35,775 nucleotides of DNA from Myxococcales bacterium (GCA_011526095.1 WYBA01000043.1:1-35775), one strand, 5' to 3'. Positions 13,681 to 27,627 are shown, numbered from the stretch's first letter. Program-made: numbers and translations. Notes: generated by a model not told the origin, from the sequence alone.

Positions 13681-14280
13681 ATGCTGCATCCGTGGAAGCT
13701 GTTGCCCCTGTCCCTGGTGATCCTGGCCGCGACCGCGGCCGCGCGGCCGGCGCGCGCCGACGACGATCACGCCCGCCGCCGCGCCCAGGCCCGGCTCGAG
13801 GCGCGCGAGCCCGCGGTGCGCGAGGTGGTCGCCGCGGCGCTGCGCCACGCCGGGCTCGACGGCGCGCCCGAGCGGGGGATGCGCCGGCGGGCGCGCCTGG
13901 CCGCGGCGCTGCCGACCCTGTCGATCAAGGCGGCCCGCGACACCAGCTGGGTCGAGGCCGACGGCGCGCGCGTCGTCGGCGACGTCGAGCAGTCCGAGGT
14001 GCTCGAGGCGCGTGCGAGCTGGCGCCTGGACCGGCTCGTGTTCGACGGCGCCGAGCTGCGGGTGGCCGCGCTGGCCCAGCAGCGCGCCCGCGCCCGGGCC
14101 GCGCTGGCCGCCCAGGTGACGGCGCTCTTCTACAAGCGCCGGGCCGCCCAGCTCGAGGCGCTGTGGAGCGAGCCGGAGTCCGTGGAAGCCGAGATCCGCC
14201 GCGATCTCGCGCTGGAGGAGCTGTCGGCCCAGCTCGACGCGCTCACCGGCGGGTGGTGGGGCGACCACGCCCACGAATGA
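13681..14280 (+). CDS. Hypothetical periplasmic protein with helical C-terminal half
   Basis: A 199-residue protein with a clear Sec signal (MLHPWKLLPLSLVILAATAA, probable cleavage after Ala26 in ARA-DDD). GAGGAGGGAG before the ATG fixes the start, although an in-frame GTG exists at 13651. The mature part has LPTLSIKAARDTSW, a beta-type stretch, then LEARASWRLDRLVFDGAELRV and a coiled-coil run with FYKRRAAQLEALW. This plan recalls short TolC-like exported proteins common in myxobacteria, which is only an impression. No cofactor motif is seen. The PilZ gene follows 52 bases later. Confidence 0.7.
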   Translation: MLHPWKLLPLSLVILAATAAARPARADDDHARRRAQARLEAREPAVREVVAAALRHAGLDGAPERGMRRRARLAAALPTLSIKAARDTSWVEADGARVVGDVEQSEVLEARASWRLDRLVFDGAELRVAALAQQRARARAALAAQVTALFYKRRAAQLEALWSEPESVEAEIRRDLALEELSAQLDALTGGWWGDHAHE

Positions 14281-14332
14281 GCGAGATAGAGAAAACTTGC
14301 CGCGGAGGGCGCTGGAGCGGGACGATCGCGTC

Positions 14333-14725
14333 GTGGACGGACAGCGCCAGTTCCCGCGGTTCGCGCACGAGGCCGCGGTCCGGCTGTCGGGCGGCGGCGC
14401 CATCATCAAGGGCCGGACGGCCAACGTGTCGAGGGGCGGCCTGTGCGCGATGGTCGACCAGCGTGTCGCCGTCGGCACCGCGGTCGACGTCGAGCTCGCG
14501 CTGGTGTTCGCCGACGCCACCCACTCCGAGGCGATCAAGCTGCCGGCGCGGGTGGTGTGGGCGACGGCGCTCGAGACCCAGTTCCAGGTCGGGCTGGCGT
14601 TCGCCCCGCTGCGGCCGGACCAGCTCAAGCACCTCGAGCTGTTCCTGCGGTTCCTCGAGGAAGGCGCGCGCGAGCGCCGGGCCGCGACGGCCGGCGGCGG
14701 CAACGGCAGCCCGTTCGACGGCTGA
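14333..14725 (+). CDS. PilZ domain protein (c-di-GMP receptor)
   Basis: A 130-residue single-domain protein. The c-di-GMP-binding RxxxR motif is R5QFPR9 and the second motif is N31VSRGG36, both intact, followed by beta strands (VDVELALVF, LPARVVWATAL, FQVGLAFAPL) and a C-terminal helix as in PilZ proteins. It should bind cyclic di-GMP and pass the signal to an unknown partner, possibly motility or secretion machinery. The GTG at 14333 puts the motif right at the N-terminus, as is common; a TTG at 14297 in the same frame is the alternative. A GGDEF-containing protein is encoded 10 kb downstream, though no direct link is shown. Confidence 0.85.
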   Translation: MDGQRQFPRFAHEAAVRLSGGGAIIKGRTANVSRGGLCAMVDQRVAVGTAVDVELALVFADATHSEAIKLPARVVWATALETQFQVGLAFAPLRPDQLKHLELFLRFLEEGARERRAATAGGGNGSPFDG

Positions 14726-14752
14726 TCTCTGCTCGCCGGTGGCGTTAGCCGC

Positions 14753-14782
14753 TTTACGCGGAGATCCGCCGTTCCGTATCAT
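14753..14782 (+). promoter_or_regulatory. Candidate promoter of the giant vWA/MopE gene
   Basis: TTTACG (14753-14758), 18-base spacer, TATCAT (14777-14782), 4 of 6 and 5 of 6 to consensus. A start near 14789 leaves a short leader holding GGAGGGG, a good ribosome binding site 9 bases before the ATG. Confidence 0.5.
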
Positions 14783-14806
14783 CCGCGGTCTGGAGGGGCA
14801 CCGCCC

Positions 14807-17800
14807 ATGACTCGCAACGCACTCCCAGCGTTCGCGCTGCTGACGCTACTGACCGCGGCGATCGTCGCGTCGCCCGACCGCGCCGAGGCGCAGCCGGTGA
14901 AGAACCGGATCTCGGTCATGGTCGACTCCTCGGGGTCGATGATCATGACGCCCGAGGTCGTCACCTACCCGGAGACGTGCGTCGCTGCGGGCTTCAATGC
15001 CTGCGAAGTCTCCGGCATGCCGTCCTCTGCAGCCAGAACCTGCAATGCGTGCGTGACCTGGACGATCCGTCGTCGCGCCTCGTGCGCGACCAGTTGGGAC
15101 GCGACGTGCGTCACCAACTACACGAACTGCTCAACGTACTTCGTCGGCTCCTGCCAGCAGACGCTGAACCTCAGCGAAGGCGTCGCAACTCGTGGCGATG
15201 GAACCGCAATGACTCCTGGTTGCGACGTCGACGGCGACGGCCTCGCCAACGACAGCAGGATGTTCCAAGCCAAGGAGGCATTGCAGGACGTGATTGCCAC
15301 GTTCGGCGAGGTTGAGTTCGCCCTCTGGAGATACGCGCAAGTCGAGGGCGGTATGACGTGTACAAACAGTGCGTCTTGCCCTGACACACCAGGCGGCCAA
15401 AGCACGCTCACGTGTGAGAACGTCGGCGGCACAAACCGCTGCGCCATTGACGCGGCGGACTACTCGAATGCCACTGGCCAGTGCCAGGCACTTACCGCAT
15501 GGAACGGTTCGGACAACGCGTTTAGCTGTTCGTCCTGCGCTGACACCTGCGGCCCCGGCGGCTGCTCAGCCGAGCGGCTCAGATGCGAGGCGTACGGAAT
15601 GGAGCGGGTGCGTACGGGCGGCGCCAACCTACTCGGAGGCACGGCGAACTGCGCACTGCCGACCACCAGTCACCGATTCATGTTCAATCACGGAGCATTC
15701 ACTGGGGCAACGTGCGACCCATCGGGCGGGGAGCGGCTCGTGGACTTCCCGTCGACGGGATACGATGACAACTACTCCGCGCTGTCAGCGTGGATCGATC
15801 ATGTCCAGCCGAACCTAGCAACGGACGTGGAGATCACAGCTAATGGAGCGACGCCGATCGCTGCGTCGCTTCGCGACATGCAGGCAGCGATCCTCGCGAA
15901 CGCCACTGCCGACACCAAGACGCCGTGCCGCAAGCACCAGGTTGTCTTCCTGACTGACGGCGGTGAGACGTGCGAGGAGATCGCCGACGCCGTCGCCGCC
16001 GCCCAGACGTTTCAGAACCTGTCGTTCACCAACGCCGCCGGCACGGTCGTCACCGACTACGACGTCCCGGTCTACATCATCGGCTTCGCGATCTGTCCGC
16101 CGGGCGATCCGAACTGCCAGACGTTGCAGGACCTCAACGCCATCGCCGCCGCCGGCGGCACCGGGCAGGCGATCGCCGTGTCGAGCCAGCTCGAGCTCCA
16201 GCTCGCGCTCGCGCAGATCGTGGCGGACTCGATCGTCTCCGAGCGGTGCAACGGCGCCGACGACGACTGCGACCAGGCGATCGACGAGGACTTCCCCGGC
16301 CTGGGCAGCGCGTGCTCCGAGGGCGTCGGCGCCTGCTACGACCCGGGCAACCTGGTTTGCACCGCCGATCAGAGCGGCGTCGAGTGCGACGCGGTCGCCG
16401 GCACGCCGAGCGCCGAGATCTGCAACAACCTCGACGACGACTGCGACGGCCTGATCGACGACGGCATCTCGTGCACCGGCTGCCAGCCGGTGTGCACCGA
16501 CGCCGCCGGCTGCGACATCTGCAACGGCATCGACGAGGACTGCGACACGATCTTCGACGAGGACTTCACCCCGGGCACGTGCGGCGTCGACATCGGCGCG
16601 TGCAGCTTCGGCACGACCTCGTGCACCGCCGGCGTCGTCAGCTGCGTCGGCGGCCAGGGCCCGGTGACCGAGGCGTGCAACGGGATCGACGACGACTGCG
16701 ACACGATCGTCGATGGCATGTCGTCGCCGTGCTACCCGCCGGCGACCGCCGGCTGCGACGTCATGACCGGCACCTGCCAGGGCATCTGCAGCTTCGGCGT
16801 CGCGACGTGCGACGACTTCCCGAACACGCCGGCGTGCGTCGGCGCGGTCACGCCGATCGGCGAGATCGCGTGCAACCTCACCGACGACGACTGCGACGGC
16901 CTGGTCGACGAGGGCGCCGGCCCGGAGCAGTGCAACGGCCAGGACGACGACTGCGACGGCTCGATCGACGAGGGCGTCGCGGTGACGGATCCCGACATCG
17001 GCGACGCGTGCGGCACACCGCCGTTCATCGGCACGTGCCAGCCCGGCGCGATCGCGTGCATCGCCGGCACCCAGCAGTGCGTCGGCGAGGTCAACCCGAC
17101 GTCCGAGACCTGCAACAACCTCGACGACGACTGCGACGGCACGCCGGACGACAACGTCCCGGGCTTCGGCGGCGCGTGCGGCACCGACGAGGGCGCGTGC
17201 ACGCCCGGTACGCTGCGCTGCATCGGCGGCGCGCCGGTGTGCGACGGCGCGACCGGCCCGTTCGCCGAGGTGTGCGACGGCGTCGACAACAACTGCAACA
17301 CGTTCACCGACGAGACCGACCCGGACCTCGGCGACACGTGCAACACCCTGCCCGACGGCACGGTCGTCCCGACCGAGACCGGCGAGTGCCAGTGGGGCGT
17401 GCGCGTGTGCGCCGCCGGCGACCTCGGCTGCGTCGGGACGATCGGGCCCGTCGCGGAGATCTGCAACACCCGCGACGACGACTGCGACGGCCCGATCGAC
17501 GAGGACTTCCCGCTGCTCGGCACGACCTGCACCGCCGGCGTCGGCGTGTGCGAGCAGCCCGGCATCTACGTGTGCGACGCCAGCGGGGCGCAGGTGTGCA
17601 ACGCCGAGCCGAGCGCGCCCGGCGTCGAGACGTGCAACGGCCAGGACGACGACTGCGACACGTTCATCGACGAGGGCACGCTGCCGCTGGTCGGCGAGGA
17701 GTGCTCGCCCGGCGTCGGCATGTGCATGGGCGGGATCTGGGAGTGCATCGCCGGCGATCTGGTGTGCAGCGACCCGGCGTCCGGCAACCCCGAGACCTGC

Positions 17801-18879
17801 GACAACACCGACGAGGACTGCGACGGGTTCATCGACGAGGGCGACCTCGAGGGCGAGGGCGAGGACTGCACCGATCCGGGCTTCGAGAGCGTCGGCGACA
17901 CCGGCACGTGCGAGTTCGGCGAGACGGTGTGCACCAACGGCGGGATCGAGTGCGACGGCTACATCGGCCCGGGCGAGGAGGTGTGCAACGGCCTCGACGA
18001 CGACTGCGACGGCGTCGCCGACGACCTGGCGGCGTGCCCGGTCGACGGCCAGGTGTGCCACGAGGGGGCGTGCGTCGAGGCGTGCGCCGGCGGCGAGTTC
18101 CCGTGCCCGACCGGCTACGTGTGCGAGACGCTGTCCGACGTCACGCCGCCCGGCGACTACTGCGTGAGCAACCCGTGCAACGGCGTGACCTGCGAGGCCG
18201 GGTCCTACTGCGACTCGACGACCGGCGAGTGCGTCGACCTGTGCGCCGACGTGTCGTGCCGCACCGGCGAGGAGTGCCGCAACGGGTTCTGCCTCGACTG
18301 CTTCGACCTGCCGAGCAAGTGCATGCCGGGCGAGCTGTGCATCGCCGACGACGACGGCGTCGGCCAGTGCGAGGACAACCTGTGCGACCCCAACCCGTGC
18401 GCGGTCGATCAGGTGTGCACCGACGGCACGTGCTCCGGCGGCTGCGCCGACGGCTGCGACCCGGGCCAGGTGTGCCTCGACGGCTCGTGCGAGGCGGACC
18501 TGTGCTTCGACGTCGACTGCCCGTCGCCGCAGATCTGCGACCCGAACAACGGCGAGTGCCAGAACCCGATGTGCGACGGCGTCCGCTGCAACCCGGGCGA
18601 GCTGTGCGTGCCGACCAGCGGCGAGTGCATCGCCGACCCGTGCGACGACACGGTGTGCCCGATGGGCCTGGACTGCCTGGTCGACGACGCCGGCCGGCCG
18701 ACCTGCGGGCTGCCGCCGGCGCCCGAGCCCGACCGCGTGACCGCGGCCGGCAGCGGCTGCCAGGCCGGCGGCGCCGACGCCGGGACCGCCGGCTGGCTCG
18801 GCCTGGCGCTCGCGGTCCTCCTCGGGGCCAGGCGGCGCCGACCACGACGCGCCCGCGGCGGCGCGGCGGAGGTGGCGTG

Positions 18880-18880
<1 letters not shown>
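14807..18880 (+). CDS. Giant vWA-MopE repeat surface protein with MYXO-CTERM tail
   Basis: A 1357-residue exported protein. A signal peptide ends near AEA-QP (after 28). Residues 33-480 look like a von Willebrand A region: metal site D40-S42-S44 in MVDSSGSM and HQVVFLTDGGETC. From about 480 to 1090 twelve MopE-like units of the type CNxxDDDCDGxxDE recur, the acidic pattern of calcium- or copper-binding loops in MopE and thrombospondin type 3 repeats. Cys-rich EGF-like segments follow to 1300. The end, SGC then a hydrophobic stretch then RRRR (1316-1347), is a MYXO-CTERM tail, so the protein should be processed and shown at the surface. About 14980-15965 is lower in G+C than its flanks. Confidence 0.88.
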
Positions 18881-21855
<2,975 letters not shown>

Positions 21856-22010
21856 CCGCCGCCAGCGCCGTGGCGCGCCGCGGGCGCGCCGCGGGCCGGC
21901 GGGGCCGCACTGGCCGGACCGACCGGCCAGAGGCTGCGCAGAATCGTTCGCACCCCGCGACGGATTACGCAGCATCCCTCTGCCGAGGTTGATTCGCACC
22001 CGCGCTCCCG

Positions 22011-22028
22011 CTGCCTGATATCAGGCAG
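22011..22028. promoter_or_regulatory. 18-bp perfect palindrome upstream of the small gene at 22083
   Basis: CTGCCTGATATCAGGCAG is its own reverse complement over 18 bases. It ends 18 bases before the sigma-54-like element, a suitable place for an activator or repressor dimer. It has no loop, so a terminator role is less likely. Confidence 0.55.
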
Positions 22029-22045
22029 TTGCGATCACGCGAGGA

Positions 22046-22061
22046 TGGCACGCCAGATGCT
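22046..22061 (+). promoter_or_regulatory. Sigma-54-type (-24/-12) promoter candidate
   Basis: TGGCACG-CCAG-ATGCT matches TGGCACG-N4-TTGCW at all but one position, with the required GG-N10-GC spacing (GG 22047-22048, GC 22059-22060). It predicts a start about 11 bases before the ATG at 22083. In GC-rich DNA some matches arise by chance, but 11 of 12 is strong. Confidence 0.5.
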
Positions 22062-22082
22062 CAGCTCGGGTTTGGCCCAGCC

Positions 22083-22265
22083 ATGCTCAAGTCCTCCGAT
22101 CTCCGCAACGACCCACGCTGCGCGCGCATCCTCGCCAAGTCGATCTACCGCGAGCTGACGTCGCAGGGGTACGACGAGAAGCAGATCGTGGCGCTGGCCA
22201 CCGAGCTGATCAGCGAGGTGACCAAGCAGATCGCGCAGGACGCGCCCGCCGCCGTCGCGCGGTGA
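22083..22265 (+). CDS. Small conserved hypothetical protein, 60 aa
   Basis: Sixty residues, MLKSSDLRNDPRCARILAKS then IYRELTSQGYDEKQIVALATE and LISEVTKQIAQDA, predicted to be mostly helical, with no signal or metal motif. The conserved look of RNDPRCARILAKSIYREL suggests a myxobacterial family, but I cannot name it. The ATG at 22083 agrees with the sigma-54-like element; a TTG at 22029 in frame would place that element inside the gene. No Shine-Dalgarno is seen. It stands alone between the surface-protein pair and gap. Confidence 0.65.
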   Translation: MLKSSDLRNDPRCARILAKSIYRELTSQGYDEKQIVALATELISEVTKQIAQDAPAAVAR

Positions 22266-22419
22266 GCGCGATGAGCGTGACGTGCGCGGTGGCGCGTCCG
22301 GAGCGATCACGCGCCTCGTGACGCGCCCGCGCCCGCTGTCCCTTTCCGCGTCGAGGGAAATGGACTAGGTTCCGCCGGTCGAGACAGCCCGACGGCTGCT
22401 GACGGGAAAGGAACTGCGA

Positions 22420-23424
<1,005 letters not shown>

Positions 23425-23431
23425 GGCGCTC

Positions 23432-24634
23432 ATGACCACCCAGCTCCCCACCGGCATCCGCCACGTCGAGCAGCTCGCGGTCGAGGGTCGGCGCGTGTTC
23501 GTGCGCGTCGACTTCAACGTCCCGCTGACCAAGGACCGCAAGGTCTCGGACGACCAGCGCATCACCGCCGCGCTGCCGACGATCCGCCACCTGATCGAGC
23601 GCGGCGCGCGCATCGTGCTCGCGTCGCACCTCGGCCGCCCCGACGGCCAGGTCAAGCCCGAGTACAGCCTCGAGCCGGTCGCGGCGCGGCTGGCCGAGCT
23701 GCTCGGCCAGGACGTCGTCCTCGCCGACGAGCCGGCCGGCGACGGCGCGCGCAAGGTCGTCGGCGACCTGCGCGACGGCCACGTCGCGCTGCTCGAGAAC
23801 CTGCGCTACCACCCCGGCGAGGAGGCCAACGACGACGCGTTCGCGCGCCAGCTCGCCTCGTACGCCGACGTCTACGTCAACGACGCGTTCGGCACGGCGC
23901 ACCGCGCTCACGCCTCGACCGCCGGCATGGTCAAGCACGTCGGCGAGCGCGGCGCGGGCTACGTGATGGCCAAGGAGATCGCCGTGCTGTCGCGGCTGCT
24001 CGGCGAGGTCGAGCGGCCGTACGTCGCGGTGGTCGGCGGCGCCAAGGTGTCGGACAAGATCGAGGTGCTCGACGCGCTGCTCGAGCGCGTCGACGCGATC
24101 GCGATCGGCGGCGCGATGGCCAACACGTTCCTCGAGGCGCAGGGCAAGGCGCTGGGCAAGAGCAAGGTCGAGCGGGACAAGCTCGCGATCGCGCGCAACT
24201 TCCTGCGCAAGGCCAGCGAGCGCAAGGTGACGGTCCACCTGCCGGTCGACGTCATCGTCGCCGCCGGGCTGGACGCGGCGGCCGGCGCCGCGGTCGGGAT
24301 CGACGCGATCCCCGCCGACCAGATGGCGCTCGACATCGGCCCGGCGTCGCTCGAGACGTACCGGCGCGCGGTGCTCGACGCCCGCACGGTGTTCTGGAAC
24401 GGCCCGATGGGCGTGTTCGAGAAGGCGCCGTTCGCGGCCGGCACGGTCGCGGTGGCCAAGGCGATGGCCGACAACCGGCTGGCGCTGACCGTGGTCGGCG
24501 GCGGCGACAGCGCCGCGGCCGTGGCCCAGGCGGGCGTGGCCGATCGCATCACGCACGTCTCGACCGGCGGCGGCGCGTCCCTGGAGTTCATCCAGGGGCT
24601 CGACCTGCCCGGCATCGCGGCGCTCCGCCAGTGA
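23432..24634 (+). CDS. pgk: Phosphoglycerate kinase
   Basis: A 400-residue PGK. The signature RVDFNVPL (25-32) is followed by SHLGRPDG, LLENLRYHPGEE and VNDAFGTAHRAHAS, all substrate-binding. The C-terminal nucleotide domain has VVGGAKVSDKI, FWNGPMGVFE and GGGDSAAA, with STGGGASLEF near the end. It transfers the acyl phosphate of 1,3-bisphosphoglycerate to ADP. It lies 7 bases after gap and is surely co-transcribed with it. The signalling gene follows 50 bases later, preceded by what looks like its own -10 element. Confidence 0.97.
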   Translation: MTTQLPTGIRHVEQLAVEGRRVFVRVDFNVPLTKDRKVSDDQRITAALPTIRHLIERGARIVLASHLGRPDGQVKPEYSLEPVAARLAELLGQDVVLADEPAGDGARKVVGDLRDGHVALLENLRYHPGEEANDDAFARQLASYADVYVNDAFGTAHRAHASTAGMVKHVGERGAGYVMAKEIAVLSRLLGEVERPYVAVVGGAKVSDKIEVLDALLERVDAIAIGGAMANTFLEAQGKALGKSKVERDKLAIARNFLRKASERKVTVHLPVDVIVAAGLDAAAGAAVGIDAIPADQMALDIGPASLETYRRAVLDARTVFWNGPMGVFEKAPFAAGTVAVAKAMADNRLALTVVGGGDSAAAVAQAGVADRITHVSTGGGASLEFIQGLDLPGIAALRQ

Positions 24635-24673
24635 CGTGACCGCGCCCGGTCGACCGCGGCCCGGCGGCCGCGG

Positions 24674-24679
24674 TACGAT
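24674..24679 (+). promoter_or_regulatory. -10 hexamer TACGAT abutting the GGDEF-kinase start
   Basis: TACGAT ends 5 bases before the GTG at 24685, with no Shine-Dalgarno between. The geometry fits transcription starting at the start codon (leaderless message). Confidence 0.4.
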
Positions 24680-24684
24680 GGGCC

Positions 24685-27609
24685 GTGGCCTCCCGCCGCG
24701 TGGCGATCATCGATCCGTCCGGTCGACATGCCCCCGAGGTGGCGCGCCTGGCGCAGGCCGCCGGCCTGTCGTCGCGCGTCGCCACGCCGCCGATCGAGGA
24801 GGACAGCCTGGGCGACGCCGACGCGGTCCTGGTCACCGCCGGCGCGGCCCAGGGCCTGCCCGCGGTCGACGGCGGCGGCCCGCGGTGGGTGTTCGGCGAG
24901 GCCGCCGAGGCCGGCAAGCTCGCCGGCGCCGCGGTCGGCTGCGCCGCGGCCGGCGTGGTCGTGCTCCCGGCGTCGCCGGCGGCGCTCGCCGCGCTGGTGG
25001 CGCCGGATCCGTCGACCGAGGACAGCGAGCAGGCGCGGCTGCGCAGCCTGCTCGCGGTGTCGATGCTCGACGACGACCCGACCGCCGGGCTGATCGCGAT
25101 CGCCGCCGCGTTCACGGCCGACGACTGCGTCGTGTGGTGGCGCGAGGGCGGCGCGATGCACCCGCGCGCCGCGCGCGAGGCCCCGGACGGCGGCTACCGC
25201 GCCCAGGTGTCGACCGCGGCGCGGATCGCGGCGGCGACGGGCGGCACGTCGATCGTCTCGATCGGCGACGGCGCGCGCAGCGTGATCGCCGCGGCGCTGC
25301 GCACCGGCGCGACCGAGGTCGCCGGCATGGTCGCGGTCGTGGTCGACCACGCGCGCGCGTTCTCGCACGCCGAGCGCGCCGACCTGCGCGCCCTGGCCGT
25401 CCGGCTCACCCGCGAGCTGTCGCACCTGTCGACGCAGCGCCGGCTGATGGCCGAGGACGAGCGGCTGCGGGCCGGCAGCATCCAGGACTCGCTCACGTCG
25501 TCGCTGACGCGCGCCGCGTTCGAGCAATCCGTCGCGAACGAGGTGGCCGCGGCCAACCGGCGCGGCGAGCCGCTGTGCCTGATGATCATCGACATCGTCG
25601 GGCTGCGGCGGATCAACCTGCAGCACGGCCACCGCGCCGGGGACGAGGTGCTCGCCCAGGTCGCGGCGCGGATCCGCGCGCAGGTCCGCGGCACCGACCT
25701 GCTCGGCCGGTTCGGCGGCGACGAGCTCGCCCTGCTCCTGATCAACGCGCCGCCCGATCAGGCGAAGATCGTCGCCGACAAGGTCGTCGCCCGGATCATC
25801 GGCGCGCCGATCCTGTTCGAGGGCGCCGAGATCGCGGTCGCGGTGCGCGCCGTGGTCACGCCGATCGGGCCGACCGAGCGCAGCGGCGAGGCCGCGTTCG
25901 CGCGCAGCTTCGGGATGCTGCGCGGCACGCGCCCCAACGCGATCGCGTTCGTGCCCGTCGACACGCGGCCGCCGGAGGGCGACGCCGCCGCGGAGCACAG
26001 CGCGTTCGGCGTCGGCACGACGCTCGGCGGCACGTATCGCATCCTGCACGAGCTGTCGCGCGGCGCGATGGGCGTCGTCTACCGCGGCGAGGACATCGGC
26101 CTGGGCCGCCCGGTGGCGATCAAGGTGCTGCGCTCGGACCTCGCGCAGGACGCCGAGCTGGTGACGCGGTTCCGCGCCGAGGCGGCGATGCTGGCGTCGC
26201 TCCACCACCCCAACCTCGTCCAGGTCTACGCGCTCGGCGAGCACGCCGGCGACGTCTACTTCGTGATGGAGATGGTCGAGGGGCAGCCGCTGTCCGAGGT
26301 GCTCCGCTCGTCGATCGAGGCCGGCGAGTGGCTGCCGGTCGAGGCGATCGGCCAGATCGCGACCGAGGTCGCCGACGCGCTCGACACGATGCACCAGGTC
26401 GGCGTGATCCACCGCGACGTCAAGCCGGGCAACGTGCTGCTCGACCGCGAGCGGGGCCGCGCCGTGCTCGTCGACGTCGGCGTCGCCACCAAGGCCGGCA
26501 CGCGCGGCGAGGGCGCCGGCACGCCGGGGTTCGCCGCGCCCGAGTCGTTCACCGAGGGCGGCGAGACCACGTCGACCGACGTCTACGGCCTCGCCGCGAC
26601 GATCTACTGCATGCTCACCGGCCACACGCCGTTCGGCTCGGGCCAGGTGATGCAGGTCGTCAACCGCCAGCTCAACGACCCGCTGGCGCCGCCGTCCTAC
26701 GACCGCCAGACGCTGAGCGCCGCGGTCGACGAGGTGATGGCCAAGGCGCTCGATCCGGTGCCGAAGCGACGCTACGCGTCGGCGTCGGCGTTCGCGCTCG
26801 CCCTGGTGCGCGCGCTCGAGCGCGTGCGCGACACGCCGATCACGACCAACCCGCCGCCCACCGCGGCCCCCGTGTCGCCCCCGACGTCGGCGACGCCGAC
26901 GCAGGCGGCGCCGGCGCGCAGCGAGGCCGCCGTGGCGCTGGTCACCGAGGTCCTGCCGATCGGGATGGTGGCCGCGGATCCGTCGCCGGCGCCGGCGCCG
27001 GCGCCGCCGCCTCGCGCGCCGACGCCCGGCGCGGCGACCGGCGCGTCCGCCAGGGCCGCGCTGTCCGGCGACATCCGCGGCGCGCACTTCCGCGTCGCCG
27101 CCCGCGGCATGGAGACGCGCCTGGGCGCGGCGGCGGTGCGCAACCTGATCGAGTCGAGCCCGGACCTGGCGCGCGTGCTCGGGCAGTCGCTGCCGGCGCT
27201 CGGCTGGGAGCCGATCGGCGTGTTCCTCCACCTGCTCGACGCCGCCTCCGGCCAGCTCGGCCGCGAGGAGCTGGCGCGGATGACCGGCCGCGCGACGATC
27301 CAGGCGACGTTCGCGCGGTTCTTCGGCGCCAACCCGACGTCGCTGCCGGTCGAGACGGTGATGCGCGCGGCGCCGGCGTTCTGGGGCCGCTACCACACGT
27401 GGTCGAAGCTGTCGCTCGCGCTCGCGGCGCAGCGCCACACCGAGCTGCTGCTGCTGCAGCCCGGGTCGGTGCCGGCGCTGTGCGCGATGGTCGGCGCGCA
27501 GCTCGCGCGCGTCGCCGAGCTCGCCGGCGGCCAGGACGTCGAGTGCGAGCACGGGATGTGCCTGGGCCGCGGCCACGCCGAGTGCCGGTTCGTCGTGACC
27601 TGGGCCTGA
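24685..27609 (+). CDS. Multidomain signalling protein: pseudo-receiver, GAF-like, GGDEF, Ser/Thr kinase, C-terminal sensor-like domain
   Basis: A 974-residue soluble protein. Residues 1-108 are receiver-like (RVAIIDPSG) without a clear phospho-acceptor set. 115-250 look like a GAF domain, then a short coil. 266-425 is GGDEF: metal Asp303, GRFGGDELAL (341-350) and an intact inhibitory RxxD (R335-D338), but Leu312 replaces the usual Asp after Asn. 445-715 is a Hanks-type kinase: SRGAMGVVYRG, Lys480, HRDVKPGN with Asp578, and DVG (Asp597) for DFG. A Pro/Ala linker (720-785) leads to a 185-residue C-terminal domain ending CEHGMCLGRGHAECRF, reminiscent of DUF2378 or V4R modules. Start GTG follows a TACGAT box. 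It lies between pgk and tpiA. Confidence 0.88.
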   Translation: MASRRVAIIDPSGRHAPEVARLAQAAGLSSRVATPPIEEDSLGDADAVLVTAGAAQGLPAVDGGGPRWVFGEAAEAGKLAGAAVGCAAAGVVVLPASPAALAALVAPDPSTEDSEQARLRSLLAVSMLDDDPTAGLIAIAAAFTADDCVVWWREGGAMHPRAAREAPDGGYRAQVSTAARIAAATGGTSIVSIGDGARSVIAAALRTGATEVAGMVAVVVDHARAFSHAERADLRALAVRLTRELSHLSTQRRLMAEDERLRAGSIQDSLTSSLTRAAFEQSVANEVAAANRRGEPLCLMIIDIVGLRRINLQHGHRAGDEVLAQVAARIRAQVRGTDLLGRFGGDELALLLINAPPDQAKIVADKVVARIIGAPILFEGAEIAVAVRAVVTPIGPTERSGEAAFARSFGMLRGTRPNAIAFVPVDTRPPEGDAAAEHSAFGVGTTLGGTYRILHELSRGAMGVVYRGEDIGLGRPVAIKVLRSDLAQDAELVTRFRAEAAMLASLHHPNLVQVYALGEHAGDVYFVMEMVEGQPLSEVLRSSIEAGEWLPVEAIGQIATEVADALDTMHQVGVIHRDVKPGNVLLDRERGRAVLVDVGVATKAGTRGEGAGTPGFAAPESFTEGGETTSTDVYGLAATIYCMLTGHTPFGSGQVMQVVNRQLNDPLAPPSYDRQTLSAAVDEVMAKALDPVPKRRYASASAFALALVRALERVRDTPITTNPPPTAAPVSPPTSATPTQAAPARSEAAVALVTEVLPIGMVAADPSPAPAPAPPPRAPTPGAATGASARAALSGDIRGAHFRVAARGMETRLGAAAVRNLIESSPDLARVLGQSLPALGWEPIGVFLHLLDAASGQLGREELARMTGRATIQATFARFFGANPTSLPVETVMRAAPAFWGRYHTWSKLSLALAAQRHTELLLLQPGSVPALCAMVGAQLARVAELAGGQDVECEHGMCLGRGHAECRFVVTWA

Positions 27610-27627
27610 CCGCGCCGGGGCGCGTGC

